64,000 nt of DNA from positions 1 through 64,000 of the forward strand of contig NZ_JABAFQ010000001.1 of the NCBI RefSeq assembly GCF_012843705.1. Direction: 5' to 3'. Below are positions 26,188 to 36,556 of this stretch, one piece after another. Both the position numbers and the translations under genes were made by a program. Position 1 is the stretch's first letter; the number at the start of each line of letters is the position of its first letter. This DNA is from Fusobacterium sp. FSA-380-WT-3A. Lineage in GTDB: Bacteria; Fusobacteriota; Fusobacteriia; Fusobacteriales; Fusobacteriaceae. The notes beneath the pieces are model-generated. The model made no database searches and was not told the origin of the DNA. It saw only the letters and a program-made list of their open reading frames with translations.

Positions 26188-27363
26188 TTGAAAAATATAT
26201 TACTTGGTGTTTGTGGTGGTATAGCAGCTTATAAATCTGCTAATATAGTTTCTAAATTTAAGAAAAAAGGTTATAATGTAAAAGTTATAATGACAAAAAA
26301 TGCCACAGAAATTATAACACCTCTTACTCTTGAAACTCTTTCAAGAAATAAAGTTGTAGTTGATATGTGGGATAAAAATAGAGGATATGAAGTTGAACAT
26401 ATATCTTTAGCTGAATGGGCTGATATAGTTTTAATAGCTCCAGCTACTTATAATATCATAGGAAAAATTGCTAATGGTATAGCTGATGATATGCTTTCAA
26501 CAGTTGTATCAGCTTGTACAAAACCAAAATATATAGCTCTTGCTATGAATGTAAATATGTATAATAATCCTATTCTTCATGAAAATATTCAAAAATTAAA
26601 AAAATATAATTATAATTTCATTGATGCTGATGAAGGATTCCTAGCTTGTAATACAAATGCTAAGGGAAGATTAAAAGATGAAGATGAAATTGTTGAAATT
26701 ATAGAAAATGCTTTAAATGATGAAAATAAAAATTTATTAAAAGGTAAAAAAATTCTTATTACAGCTGGTCGTACAGAAGAACCTATTGACCCTGTTAGAT
26801 ATTTAAGTAATAATTCTAGTGGTCAAATGGGATATGCTTTAGCAAATCAAGCTGTAAAAATGGGAGCTTCTGTAACTTTAGTTTCTGGTCCTACAAATCT
26901 TCCAATTCCAAAAGGACTTTGTGAATTTGTACAAACAAGAACGGCTATGGATATGTATAATGCTGTAATGGAAAGATTTGATAGTCAAGATATAGGAATA
27001 GCTTGTGCAGCAGTAGCTGACTATAAACCTAAATTTTATTCAGAACAAAAAATAAAAAAAACTGATGATGATTTAGTTATTGTTTTAGATAGAAATCCAG
27101 ATATATTATTTAATATGGGACAAAAGAAAACTCATCAAATTTTAATTGGATTTGCTGCTGAAACTGAAAATATTATAGAAAATGCCAATAAAAAACTTAT
27201 TAAGAAAAATCTTGATATGATAGTTGCTAACAATGCTCACAATATGAGAAGTTCTAACAATTCAGCAACTTTTATAAAAAAAGATGGAACTTCAATAGAT
27301 ATTCCTGAAAAAACAAAAATTCAATTAGCTGTTGATATTCTAAAAGAGATATCAAAATTCTAA
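26188..27363 (+). CDS. coaBC: Bifunctional phosphopantothenoylcysteine decarboxylase/synthetase
   Basis: A 391-residue fusion for two steps of coenzyme A synthesis. The N-terminal CoaC flavoprotein shows GVCGGIAAYKSANIVS, the catalytic His in VEHISLAEWADIV, MNVNMYNNP and the flexible-flap Cys region GFLACNTNAKGRL. The C-terminal CoaB starts with ITAGRTEEPIDPVRYLSNNSSGQMG and includes the Asn of the acyl-cytidylate step (AAVADYKP, IVANNAHN). Translation begins at TTG 26188 with AGGGGGA upstream. It ends at a strong terminator. Confidence 0.95.
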   Translation: MKNILLGVCGGIAAYKSANIVSKFKKKGYNVKVIMTKNATEIITPLTLETLSRNKVVVDMWDKNRGYEVEHISLAEWADIVLIAPATYNIIGKIANGIADDMLSTVVSACTKPKYIALAMNVNMYNNPILHENIQKLKKYNYNFIDADEGFLACNTNAKGRLKDEDEIVEIIENALNDENKNLLKGKKILITAGRTEEPIDPVRYLSNNSSGQMGYALANQAVKMGASVTLVSGPTNLPIPKGLCEFVQTRTAMDMYNAVMERFDSQDIGIACAAVADYKPKFYSEQKIKKTDDDLVIVLDRNPDILFNMGQKKTHQILIGFAAETENIIENANKKLIKKNLDMIVANNAHNMRSSNNSATFIKKDGTSIDIPEKTKIQLAVDILKEISKF

Positions 27364-27371
27364 AACTTAGG

Positions 27372-27411
27372 AACACTTATATCTTATACTTAAGATATAG
27401 GTGTTTTTTTT
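27372..27411 (+). terminator. Terminator of coaBC
   Basis: A near-perfect 15-bp stem AACACTTATATCTTA/TAAGATATAGGTGTT followed by TTTTTT. Confidence 0.88.
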
Positions 27412-27450
27412 ATATAAATATAGTATAATAAATATGAAAGAGGTGATAAA

Positions 27451-28677
27451 ATGAAAATACTTCATACATCAGATTGGCATCTTGGAAAAAAATTAGAAAC
27501 TGCTAAAAGAATAGATGAACAAAAAAAATTTATAGATACATTGGAAAATATAGTAGAAAATGAAAATCCACAAATTATTTTAGTAGCTGGGGATATATTT
27601 GATACTCCTAACCCATCATCTGAAGCTGAAGGATTATTTTTTGATGCAATGAAAAAAATATCAAACTTTGGTAAAAGAGCCATTATAATAATTCCAGGAA
27701 ACCATGATGGTGCTGAAAGATTGGCTGCTTCTAAAAATTTAGCTAGAGAATTTGGAATTATAATATATGAAAAACCTTTTGAAGTTAAAGAAGTTGGAAA
27801 ATATGGAGAGTTTCAAGTGGTTAAATCCTTTGAAGGTGGACTTCTATTAAATATTGACAAGGAAGAAATATATATTTATTCTTTGCCTTATACTAATGAA
27901 AGCGTAATTGATGAAGAATATTTGAATATAGAAACTTTCAAATATAAAAAAAATCCTGATGAAATATCTTCAGAAAATATAGATTACTCTAAAAAAATTG
28001 GAATAATTTTAAAAAATGGAATAGATTTTGTAGAAAATTTAAATATACCTAAAATAATAATGTCACATTTATTTATTGCTGGAAGTAGTGGAGATGGAGA
28101 TGAAAAACCTATTGAATTAGGTGGAAGTAAGGCTGTAAATTTAGGAGATTTGCCAGAAGCTGATTATATAGCCTTAGGACATATTCATAAACCTATGAAA
28201 TATATTTCAAAGAGAGCTTGTTATTCAGGTTCTCCAATAGAATATAGAGTAACAGAAAATAAATATTCTAAAAAAATATTTATGGTTGATGTAAAAGGAA
28301 AATTACAAACTGATATTAAAGAAATTCAATTAGAAAATTATAAGCCTATAAAAATCTATGAAGTTTCTAGTATTGAAGAGGGAATAACTCTTTCAAAGGA
28401 GTTTATGGAAAAAAATCAATGGATATATTTAAAAATTCATACTGATAAATATCTTTCGAGTAAAGATATTAGAGAAATTAATAAAAATAAAAATATAGTT
28501 GAGATTATTCCTATTCTTGAAGGGCAAGAAAATGAAAATGGCCAAAATATAAATATTGATTATAGCCAGCTTAATATAAAAGATGCTTTTATTGAATTTT
28601 ATAAATCTGAAGATGGAATAGAGCCAAGTGGTGAAGTTGTAGATTTATTCTTAAAACTTTTGGAGGAAGATAAATAA
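27451..28677 (+). CDS. sbcD: Exonuclease subunit SbcD
   Basis: A 408-residue Mre11-type metallophosphoesterase. The metal ligands appear in HTSDWHLGKKL, VAGDIFDTPNPS, IPGNHDGAERL and ALGHIHKPM. With SbcC it forms an ATP-dependent double-strand exonuclease and hairpin endonuclease that cuts cruciforms and blocked DNA ends. Its stop codon overlaps the sbcC start in TAATG, so the two are translationally coupled. A genome with this many perfect inverted repeats would need hairpin processing, though that is only context. Confidence 0.95.
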   Translation: MKILHTSDWHLGKKLETAKRIDEQKKFIDTLENIVENENPQIILVAGDIFDTPNPSSEAEGLFFDAMKKISNFGKRAIIIIPGNHDGAERLAASKNLAREFGIIIYEKPFEVKEVGKYGEFQVVKSFEGGLLLNIDKEEIYIYSLPYTNESVIDEEYLNIETFKYKKNPDEISSENIDYSKKIGIILKNGIDFVENLNIPKIIMSHLFIAGSSGDGDEKPIELGGSKAVNLGDLPEADYIALGHIHKPMKYISKRACYSGSPIEYRVTENKYSKKIFMVDVKGKLQTDIKEIQLENYKPIKIYEVSSIEEGITLSKEFMEKNQWIYLKIHTDKYLSSKDIREINKNKNIVEIIPILEGQENENGQNINIDYSQLNIKDAFIEFYKSEDGIEPSGEVVDLFLKLLEEDK

Positions 28678-31600
28678 TGAGACCAATATTATTAGAAATA
28701 GAAGGATTACAAAGTTTTAAAGAAAGGCAAAAAATAAATTTTGAAAAACTTGGAGAGGCTGGGATATTTGGAATATTTGGAGAAACAGGAAGTGGAAAAT
28801 CAACTATTCTTGATGGAATGATTTTAGCTCTTTATGGAGAAATTCCCAAATCTTCAACTTTTGCCAATAATCAAGGAGGAATTAGAAATCTTTTGAATAC
28901 TTCTTCTGATAAAATGGAAATTTATTTTAAGTTTGCTCTTGATGAAGATATATTTGAAATTTCTAGAAAATATTATCTTGGAAAAAGTAAAGGAGAATTG
29001 GATTTAAAAACTAAAGAGATAATTTTAAAAAAAAATGGAGAAGTTATTGCTGAAAAAACCAATGCTTTTAAAGAGAAAATAAATGAAGAATTTGGTTTAG
29101 AACTTGGAGATTTTACTAGAACTGTAGTTTTGCCTCAAGGACAATTTAGTGAATTTTTAAAATTAAAAGGAGTTGCAAAGAGAGAACTTCTTGAAAGAAT
29201 TTTTAATATGGAAAAATATGGGAAATCTCTACAAGAAAAAGTCAACGAAGAAAAAAAGTTTTGGGCAAAAGAGATAGAAAAATATGAAAATCAAAAACTT
29301 GGTTTTGGTGAAACTTCTAAAGAGGAGATTGAGAGCTTAGAAACTAGAAAAAATCAAGAGAAAGAATTTTTAAAAGAAAAAGAAGAGGAAAAGGAAAAAT
29401 TTTTAAAAGAGTATAAAGAAAAAGAAGAACTAAAAAATCTTTTATTAAAAAATGAAGATTTAAAAAAAGAAAGAGTATTTCTTGATTTAAAAAAGGATGA
29501 GATAGAACTAAATAAAAAATCTTTAAAAAGAAGTCAAGAGGCTTATGAGTTAATAGAACATATTGAAGTTTTTGAAAATATAAAAAATAAAATAGATATA
29601 AATAATGAAAAATTAGAAAAACTTTTAGTAGAAAAAACTTCTTTTGAAAATAAAATAAAAGAGTTTAATAAAGATATAGAAAATAATCTTCTAAAATTAA
29701 ATGATGTTACTAAGGAAAAAGAAACTGTTGACTATAACAAAGGTGAAGAGATAAAATTAGGAAAAATAATATTTTCTAAGAAAAATCTTATTGAAAAAGA
29801 AGAGGAAAAAATAAACAAAAGTAAAGATTTAGAAAATCTTAAAACTGAAATTAAAAATATTAAATTAGATTTAGAAAACAATAAAAATAAAGCTTTAGAA
29901 ATTGATAAAAAAAGAGAAGAAATTTCTAATATAGATGAAAGTATATTAGAAAAACTTTTAAATGAAAAACAAGAGTTTGAAAATATAATTAAAAAATATA
30001 AGGAAAATTCTAAAAAGAAAGAAAATTACATTAAAGAAAAAGAGGAACTTTTAGAAAAAGAGATTTTATTTTCTACTAAGAAAAATCAAATAATTGATGA
30101 AATAGATGAGTTAGAAAAATTAAAAATTGAAAATATAGCCTTACAATTAGCCATTAATTTAAAAGAGGGAGAACCTTGTCCTGTATGTGGTTCTACATTT
30201 CATCCTCATTTAATTATTGAAACAAGCAATTATGAGGGAGATATAAATAAAGATATAAAAAGTCTTAATATAAAAAGAGAAGAATATATAAATGAAGAGG
30301 GAAAAATAAAAGGAAAAATAGATACTCTTACTAGAAATATAGAAGATTTATCTATTTATTTTAAAGATAGATTAATTGATGAAAATATAACTTTAGAATT
30401 AGAAAATAAAATTCAAGAGTTAGAAAATATGTATTTAAAAGAAAAGAAAAATATTGATGAAATAAACAGTCAAAAATTATCTATTGAAAAAGAGGAGATT
30501 TTAATTAATAACACTATTAAAAATTTAGTTGAGAAAATCTTAGAAAGAGAAAAAAATGTTAAAAAGCAAGAAAAGGAGATTGAAAATATAAATGAAAAAA
30601 TAGAAGATATTAAAAATTCCATATCTTTAGAGGGGGAAATATATATAAATAATTCCATAGAAAATCTTGAAGTTAGAAAAAATATCTTAGAAGAAAATGG
30701 AAAAAAAATAGATAGTTTAACAAAAGTTGAAAAAACTCTCGAGAAGGATATATCTCTTTTAAAAAGTAATCTCGAAAAATTAAAAAAAGAGTTTGATGAA
30801 GTTTTATTAGATGAAAAGGCTATAACTACAGAAAACTCCATATTTGATAAAGATAAAATAGAGAAAGAAAATATAATAAATTCTCTTTCTAATAAATATA
30901 ACTTTAAAAATAATGACGAAGTTAAAGAAAGTTTTTTAGGAAAAGAAAAAGAGGAAAGTTTAAAAGAGGAGATTGAAGAATATACAAATAATTATCAAAG
31001 AATTATAACTCTTTTATTAGAGAATGAAACTCTTATAAAAGGAAGACAACTGAGGGATGAGGAGTGGGAAGGATTAAAAATAAAATCAAATGAGATTGAA
31101 ACTACTTTAAATAATTTAAGAGTATCTATTTCATCATTAGAAAGGGATATAAATGAGAAAAAAATCTTGTTAGAACAGTTAGAAAAAATAGGAAAGGAAA
31201 TTTTAAAGGCTCAGAAAAATTTTGATATAGCAGAAGATTTATATAAAAAATTAAAATCTGGAGATTTTATAAAGTTTTTAACTACAAAGAGATTAAAAAC
31301 AATAGTTGCCAATGCTTCTGAAAGATTAAATAGGATAAGCAATGGAAGGTATCAATTAGAATCTGATGATGAATGTGATTTCTTTGTAATAGATGTATTT
31401 AATAGTGGAGATAGAAGAAGAACAGGAACTTTATCAGGTGGTGAAACTTTTATAGTTTCTCTTTGTCTTGCTCTTGCTCTTTCAAAGCAATTACAACTTA
31501 AAGGAAAAGTTCCTTTACAATTTTTCTTCCTTGATGAAGGTTTTGGTAGTCTTGACTCAAAACTTTTGGATAAAGTTATGGATTCTATTGAAAATATAAA

Positions 31601-31727
31601 AAATGAAGAAAGACTTACAATTGGAGTTATTAGTCATTTAGAAGATTTGAAAGTGAGAATTATAAAAAGATTGGAAGTAGAAAAAGCAATTCCAGGTGTA
31701 AGAGGTAGTAGAATAAAATTAATTTAA
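28677..31727 (+). CDS. sbcC: Exonuclease subunit SbcC
   Basis: A 1016-residue Rad50-type SMC-like ATPase. Walker A is GETGSGKSTILDG near 39. Two long Lys/Glu-rich coiled-coil arms meet at a zinc hook CPVCG around residue 500. The signature LSGGETFIVSLCLALALS and Walker B FFLDEGFGSLDS lie near the C-terminus. It partners SbcD. The coiled-coil arms are extremely A-rich in DNA, which creates spurious long frames on the other strand. Confidence 0.95.
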   Translation: MRPILLEIEGLQSFKERQKINFEKLGEAGIFGIFGETGSGKSTILDGMILALYGEIPKSSTFANNQGGIRNLLNTSSDKMEIYFKFALDEDIFEISRKYYLGKSKGELDLKTKEIILKKNGEVIAEKTNAFKEKINEEFGLELGDFTRTVVLPQGQFSEFLKLKGVAKRELLERIFNMEKYGKSLQEKVNEEKKFWAKEIEKYENQKLGFGETSKEEIESLETRKNQEKEFLKEKEEEKEKFLKEYKEKEELKNLLLKNEDLKKERVFLDLKKDEIELNKKSLKRSQEAYELIEHIEVFENIKNKIDINNEKLEKLLVEKTSFENKIKEFNKDIENNLLKLNDVTKEKETVDYNKGEEIKLGKIIFSKKNLIEKEEEKINKSKDLENLKTEIKNIKLDLENNKNKALEIDKKREEISNIDESILEKLLNEKQEFENIIKKYKENSKKKENYIKEKEELLEKEILFSTKKNQIIDEIDELEKLKIENIALQLAINLKEGEPCPVCGSTFHPHLIIETSNYEGDINKDIKSLNIKREEYINEEGKIKGKIDTLTRNIEDLSIYFKDRLIDENITLELENKIQELENMYLKEKKNIDEINSQKLSIEKEEILINNTIKNLVEKILEREKNVKKQEKEIENINEKIEDIKNSISLEGEIYINNSIENLEVRKNILEENGKKIDSLTKVEKTLEKDISLLKSNLEKLKKEFDEVLLDEKAITTENSIFDKDKIEKENIINSLSNKYNFKNNDEVKESFLGKEKEESLKEEIEEYTNNYQRIITLLLENETLIKGRQLRDEEWEGLKIKSNEIETTLNNLRVSISSLERDINEKKILLEQLEKIGKEILKAQKNFDIAEDLYKKLKSGDFIKFLTTKRLKTIVANASERLNRISNGRYQLESDDECDFFVIDVFNSGDRRRTGTLSGGETFIVSLCLALALSKQLQLKGKVPLQFFFLDEGFGSLDSKLLDKVMDSIENIKNEERLTIGVISHLEDLKVRIIKRLEVEKAIPGVRGSRIKLI

Positions 31728-31752
31728 AAAAATATTACTATAAAATTTTTTT

Positions 31753-31771
31753 TATGATATAATATATCATA
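31753..31771. promoter_or_regulatory. Promoter -10 within a 19-bp palindrome upstream of fbp
   Basis: TATGATAT and ATATCATA are perfect 8-bp arms around AAT, and the plus strand reads TATAAT (31758-31763) across the centre, about 60 bp before fbp. It could be an operator over the -10. In so AT-rich a genome it may also be chance. Confidence 0.4.
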
Positions 31772-31822
31772 AATTAATCAAAAAAGTGTAAAAAAATTAT
31801 ATTTTTTAGAAAGGTTGGTATT

Positions 31823-33772
31823 ATGGACGGAGATAAATTAAAATTTTTACAATTATTATCTAAATCATTTCCAACAATTGCAGCTACTACAAGTGAAATT
31901 ATAAACTTAAAAGCTATCTTAAATTTACCTAAAGGAACAGAACATTTTTTAACAGATATTCATGGAGAGTATAGAGCTTTTAATCATGTACTTAGAAATG
32001 GTTCTGGAGTTATAAAAGATAAAATTGATGATATTTATGGAGATACTTTAGAAGAAAATTTAAAAAAACAATTAGCAACAGTTATTTATTATCCAGAGGA
32101 AAAAATAAATCTTATTCAAAAACAAACTGCTGATATGAAAGGTTGGTATAAAATTACTATTCTTAGATTAATTGAAGTTTGTAGAATAGTAAGTTCAAAA
32201 TATACTGATTCTAAAGTTAGAAAAGCATTGCCAAAAGATTTTGCCTATATTATTCAAGAATTAATTCATGAAAAATATTCTGATGATAAAAAGGATTATG
32301 TAAGAAATATTATTGATACAATTATTGAGCTTGATATTGCTAAAGAATTTATTGTATCTTTATCTGGGCTTATCCAAAGACTTACAATAGATGTATTACA
32401 TATAGTTGGAGATATTTATGACAGAGGTCCTAAACCTCATCTTATAGTTGATAAACTTATGCAACATCACAATGTTGATATTCAATGGGGTAACCACGAT
32501 ATGCTTTGGATGACAGCAGCAGCTGGACATAAATGTGCAATAACTAATGTTGTAAGAATTAGTAGTAGATATTCTAATACTGATATTTTAGAAGATGTTT
32601 ATGGAATTAATATGTTGCCACTAGCAAGATTTGCTATGTCAACTTATGCAAATGACCCTTGCACAAATTTTTTACCAAAAGAATCAAAAGATTCTGATGT
32701 TTCTTTAATGGCAAAAATTCATAAGGCTATATCTATAATTCAATTTAAAATTGAGGGGCAAACTATATTAAAAAATCCTAATTTTAATATGAATTCAAGA
32801 CTTCTTTTGGATAAAATTGATTATAAACGTGGAATTTTAAAAGTAGATGGTAAAGAATATCCATTAACTGATACTAATTTTCCTACAATAAATCCAAAAG
32901 ACCCATATGCCTTAACAGAGGAAGAAAATGAAATTCTTGAAAAATTAAAACAAAGTTTCATTCATAGTGAAAAATTACAAAAACATACTAAGTTTCTTTT
33001 CTCCAAAGGAAGTATGTTTTTAAAATACAATTCAAATTTATTATTCCATGGTTGTATCCCTGTTGATAAAAATAAAGAATTTACTAAAATGGAATTATTT
33101 GGAAAAACTTTTTCAGGAAAAGCATATCTTGAAGAATTAGATAGAATTTGTAGAGAGGGATATTTTAATAAAACTGATAGTAAAATGAAAGAAGCTTGTA
33201 TGGATATGATGTGGTATCTATGGTGTGGAGAAAATTCTCCATTATTTGGAAAAGATGCTATGAAAACTTTTGAGAGATATTTTACTACAGATAAAGATTT
33301 ACATAAGGAAAATAAAAATTATTACTATTCATTATATGAAGATAAAGATTTTATAGATAAAATTTTTGCTGAATTTGACCTTGACCCAGAAAAATCTCAT
33401 ATAATAAATGGACATATGCCAGTAAAAGAAAAAAGAGGAGAGAGTCCAATAAAAGCTAATAAAAAATTAATTGTAATAGATGGTGGATTCTCAAAAGCTT
33501 ATCAAAAAGAAACAGGACTTGCTGGTTATACTTTAATATATAACTCTTATGGATTAAAACTTGTATCTCATCAGCCTTTTGAAGATGTTAATACAGCCAT
33601 TGCAAATTGTATAGATATTCACTCTTCTACTAGAATTATTAAAAGAGTTTTAGAAAGAAAAAAAGTTAAAGATACAGATGTTGGAGAAAATATCCAAAAA
33701 CAAATTAATGATTTATATGAATTATTAAATGCTTATAAGAGAGGTTATATAAAAACTAAAGAAGAAAAATAA
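31823..33772 (+). CDS. fbp: Class III fructose-1,6-bisphosphatase
   Basis: A 649-residue enzyme of the Firmicutes/Fusobacteria-type class III family, which removes the 1-phosphate of fructose 1,6-bisphosphate for gluconeogenesis. It carries metallophosphoesterase motifs in order: FLTDIHGEYRAF (about 43), HIVGDIYDRGPKPH, IQWGNHDMLW and IINGHMPVKEKRGESP. The large insert and overall length are typical of the class. It is monocistronic with its own promoter and terminator. Together with the GH13 enzyme and PTS genes it shows sugar metabolism alongside amino-acid use. Confidence 0.95.
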   Translation: MDGDKLKFLQLLSKSFPTIAATTSEIINLKAILNLPKGTEHFLTDIHGEYRAFNHVLRNGSGVIKDKIDDIYGDTLEENLKKQLATVIYYPEEKINLIQKQTADMKGWYKITILRLIEVCRIVSSKYTDSKVRKALPKDFAYIIQELIHEKYSDDKKDYVRNIIDTIIELDIAKEFIVSLSGLIQRLTIDVLHIVGDIYDRGPKPHLIVDKLMQHHNVDIQWGNHDMLWMTAAAGHKCAITNVVRISSRYSNTDILEDVYGINMLPLARFAMSTYANDPCTNFLPKESKDSDVSLMAKIHKAISIIQFKIEGQTILKNPNFNMNSRLLLDKIDYKRGILKVDGKEYPLTDTNFPTINPKDPYALTEEENEILEKLKQSFIHSEKLQKHTKFLFSKGSMFLKYNSNLLFHGCIPVDKNKEFTKMELFGKTFSGKAYLEELDRICREGYFNKTDSKMKEACMDMMWYLWCGENSPLFGKDAMKTFERYFTTDKDLHKENKNYYYSLYEDKDFIDKIFAEFDLDPEKSHIINGHMPVKEKRGESPIKANKKLIVIDGGFSKAYQKETGLAGYTLIYNSYGLKLVSHQPFEDVNTAIANCIDIHSSTRIIKRVLERKKVKDTDVGENIQKQINDLYELLNAYKRGYIKTKEEK

Positions 33773-33775
33773 AAT

Positions 33776-33818
33776 AAAAGGAGTTACAAATTAATTGTTG
33801 ATTTGTAACTCCTTTTTT
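33776..33818. terminator. Bidirectional terminator between fbp and abgT
   Basis: A 14-15-bp perfect stem (AAAAGGAGTTACAAA and its complement) with T-rich flank, placed between converging genes. Confidence 0.88.
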
Positions 33819-33850
33819 AGCTTTCAAGAACTTTTAAGGGTATATTTTGA

Positions 33851-35413
33851 CTAAAAATGTAAATAAACTCCTGGACCAATTGGTAAATCTAATAAATACC
33901 AAATTATCATTGCTATGACTAAAGTTATTAATATAGCCACAGAATATGGAATCGTTAAAGAAAAAACAGTTCCAAATCCTAATTTTTCTCCTTCTTTTAA
34001 TTTTAATTTTCCTTCAGCCTCATAATCAGCTAATAAACCTAAAACAACAGGGATAAGGTTTTGTACAGAGGAAACAATATTAGTAGCTGAATCTCCTATT
34101 CTAAAAGCTAATTGTGCATAGGCAGGAGATATATTTAATAAAGCAAATGTTGGAACTACTATTTGAGATAATACTAACCATTTTGTAGAACCAGAAGTCA
34201 AAAATAAATTTAAGAATGAAGTCATTAATGTAACTATTAAAAGTAATATTAAAGGAGAAACATTTAATTCTTTAATAACATTAGAACAAGCAAAAGCTAA
34301 AATTTTTAAAGAATTCGATTTGTTTAATAAATGTATAAAAATTGATGCAGGTAATAAAGTCACCATTAAAGGAATAGCTTGAGATAGTCCTTTTTGTAAA
34401 TATTTTGGAATATCTCTAGAAGATTTTATTTTTTTAGTACCTATTCCATATCCAACCCCTACAAATAAGAAAAGAAAAAATATAATCATTACTATTGAGG
34501 ATAATAGAGGGGATTTTGGTAAAAATCCTCCATCAGAATTTCTAAAAAATGCATTTTGAGGTATTGTTAGAATTCCCATAATTATAACAAATATTATAAA
34601 ACTATAAAAAGAATATTTTAAACCTCTTTCTTCATCTTCAGTTAATTTATATTCATTTAATTGAGAAGTAGAAAGCCCTTCATAATCTCCCTCAACTTTC
34701 ACTATAATTTTTTCTGTAACAAAAGTTATTACAAAAGTTAATAGTAAAGTAGCTGCAGCCATAAAATAATAATTACATAAAGGATTTACTGTAATATTAT
34801 AACCTACAGAATGAGCTGCTTGTTCTGTGATACCAGCTAATAAAGCGTCTGTTCCAGCAACAAAGAAATTTGCTGTAAATCCTCCAGAACAAGCTGCAAA
34901 GCCAGCTATAATTCCTATTTTTGGATTTCTACCTAAAGCACTAAATAAAATTCCACCCATAGTTATAGCAAATATAGTCCCAGCATCAGACATAATATTT
35001 GCATTTACTGCCATAAAAATGAAAACAGTAGTTATTACATTTTTAGGAGTTTTTAATAAATATTTTCTCATTAAAACATTGAAAAAACCTATATTATCTA
35101 CTACACCGATTGCCATCATCATTAAAACAACAATTTTCAATGATGGGAAATTAATAAATATAGTTGGGATACCACTTATCAAATCTCTTAAATTTTCATA
35201 TGTTAAAAGATTATTAATATTAATAACATTTTCTGTTTGAGTTTTTATATCAAAATAACTAATACTTACACCAAATTTAGATAATATAAAAGATAAAAAT
35301 AATATTATTATTGAGAAAATTGTAAAAAGAATAAAGGGATGAGGTAATTTATTCCCTAAAGTTTCAACTAATTTTAAAAAATTAATTAGAAAACTTTTAT
35401 TATTTTTTTTCAT
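33851..35413 (-). CDS. abgT: AbgT family transporter
   Basis: A 520-residue inner-membrane protein with about 11-13 hydrophobic spans. The N-terminal VETLGNKLPHPFILF is the AbgT signature, and SDAGTIFAITMGGILFSALGRNP, TSGSTKWLVLSQIVVP and RIGDSATNIVSS are conserved in this family of p-aminobenzoyl-glutamate importers (some members act as sulfonamide exporters). It is the last gene of a four-gene unit with an M20 peptidase and two Gate-domain proteins, so uptake of an N-acyl glutamate or peptide-like substrate followed by cleavage is a reasonable inference. Confidence 0.88.
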   Translation of the reverse strand: MKKNNKSFLINFLKLVETLGNKLPHPFILFTIFSIIILFLSFILSKFGVSISYFDIKTQTENVININNLLTYENLRDLISGIPTIFINFPSLKIVVLMMMAIGVVDNIGFFNVLMRKYLLKTPKNVITTVFIFMAVNANIMSDAGTIFAITMGGILFSALGRNPKIGIIAGFAACSGGFTANFFVAGTDALLAGITEQAAHSVGYNITVNPLCNYYFMAAATLLLTFVITFVTEKIIVKVEGDYEGLSTSQLNEYKLTEDEERGLKYSFYSFIIFVIIMGILTIPQNAFFRNSDGGFLPKSPLLSSIVMIIFFLFLFVGVGYGIGTKKIKSSRDIPKYLQKGLSQAIPLMVTLLPASIFIHLLNKSNSLKILAFACSNVIKELNVSPLILLLIVTLMTSFLNLFLTSGSTKWLVLSQIVVPTFALLNISPAYAQLAFRIGDSATNIVSSVQNLIPVVLGLLADYEAEGKLKLKEGEKLGFGTVFSLTIPYSVAILITLVIAMIIWYLLDLPIGPGVYLHF

Positions 35414-35437
35414 AAATTTTCCCCCTTTTTAATTTTT

Positions 35438-35914
35438 TTATTTAAAAAATTCTAGAATAATTTTTGTTATAAACATAGATATAGAAGCATCTATTAGTGG
35501 AATTACTAAAAGAAGTTTATAATATTTTTTGGCAACTCCTGATACAAGAACTATTCTTGCATAATGTCCTACTAAAGTCCCCATTAAAATTACAGCAGGA
35601 TATAAAATAGTAGCTTGTTCTTGATTTATAACTCCGTTTTGAAATAACATTAATCCTGTAGCTGCCCCAGCTGCCTTAGCGAAGAAAGCGGCAATAATAA
35701 CTAAGGCTGCTTCTCCTGGAAGTCCAAAAATTTTCATAATTGGATTTAATCCGATAGCAATAATATCCATTAAACCTGTTGTTTCAAGAAAAACAATTAA
35801 AGCATAGGCTAAAACCATAGCTGGAGCTATTTGTTCTAAAGCTATATTTAATCCTTTTTTAGCTCCTTTCATAAATATTTCTACTGAACTAGGAGAATTT
35901 TTTATATTATCCAT
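35438..35914 (-). CDS. Gate-domain membrane protein (YjiG/SpmB-like)
   Basis: A 158-residue membrane protein with about four hydrophobic spans and a nucleoside-recognition Gate domain. GLPGEAALVIIAAFFAKAAGAATGLMLFQNG and ILMGTLVGHYARIVLVSG match YjiG/SpmB-type proteins. It pairs with the next gene upstream (2-bp gap), as YjiG pairs with YjiH and SpmB with SpmA. No sporulation context exists here. In E. coli the pair sits beside the isoaspartyl dipeptidase gene, so a peptide-linked transport role fits this peptidase neighbourhood. Confidence 0.75.
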   Translation of the reverse strand: MDNIKNSPSSVEIFMKGAKKGLNIALEQIAPAMVLAYALIVFLETTGLMDIIAIGLNPIMKIFGLPGEAALVIIAAFFAKAAGAATGLMLFQNGVINQEQATILYPAVILMGTLVGHYARIVLVSGVAKKYYKLLLVIPLIDASISMFITKIILEFFK

Positions 35915-35916
35915 AA

Positions 35917-36540
35917 TTATTTCACCTCTTTATTCCTATTTTTATATATAATAAATCTAACTATATTCGCACCTATTATTTTCATTACAAATTGAATTAA
36001 TATAATTCCACCTAAAGGAAGTATAGAAATTGATAAAAGAGGTCCTCCAGCTGAAATACTATTTGTTACTACTCCAGAAGCAGCATATTGGTAAGCAACA
36101 AATATGGCTCTTTCTTCGTCATTAATATAATTTTGATCATAAAGTTCTTTTGTCATAACAGCACCTATATCAGAAGATGTAAATGAACTAACAAAAGCTA
36201 ATCCAGTTACTCCAGGAATTCCCATTAATGGTTTTAATATAGGTTTAAAGAATTTTGCAGCAGCCTCAAGAGCCCCTAATTCTTGAGCTACAGCAATTAA
36301 TCCAGAAGATAACATTAAAGAAGGAACTAAAGTAAGAGCTACTAGAAATCCTTGTCTAGTTCCTCCTCCTCCTTTTCCTGTAAAATCAACATTTTCATAA
36401 ATTTTTCCAAATTTTCCTAAAAGATAACTAAAATCTAATGCTTTTAAAGTTTCATGATTTTTTAATAAACCAGAAAACATAGCCATCAATATAAATAAAG
36501 ATATCCAACCAGTTATTGCTCTTTTTCTTTCTGTAGTCAT
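35917..36540 (-). CDS. Gate-domain membrane protein (YjiH/SpmA-like)
   Basis: A 207-residue membrane protein with several hydrophobic spans and a Gate domain (GVTGLAFVSSFTSSDIGAVMTKELYDQNYI). It is the partner of the YjiG-like protein 2 bp downstream. The pair probably forms one membrane complex. It lies directly after the M20 peptidase (16-bp gap) and before AbgT. The substrate is unknown. Confidence 0.75.
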   Translation of the reverse strand: MTTERKRAITGWISLFILMAMFSGLLKNHETLKALDFSYLLGKFGKIYENVDFTGKGGGGTRQGFLVALTLVPSLMLSSGLIAVAQELGALEAAAKFFKPILKPLMGIPGVTGLAFVSSFTSSDIGAVMTKELYDQNYINDEERAIFVAYQYAASGVVTNSISAGGPLLSISILPLGGIILIQFVMKIIGANIVRFIIYKNRNKEVK

Positions 36541-36556
36541 TTTTTAAACCTCCTAA

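Noticed and set aside
35438-36540. SpmA/SpmB spore-maturation pair implying a spore former
   Set aside because: No sporulation genes are present, and the same Gate-domain pair occurs as YjiH/YjiG in non-sporing bacteria beside peptidases, as here.
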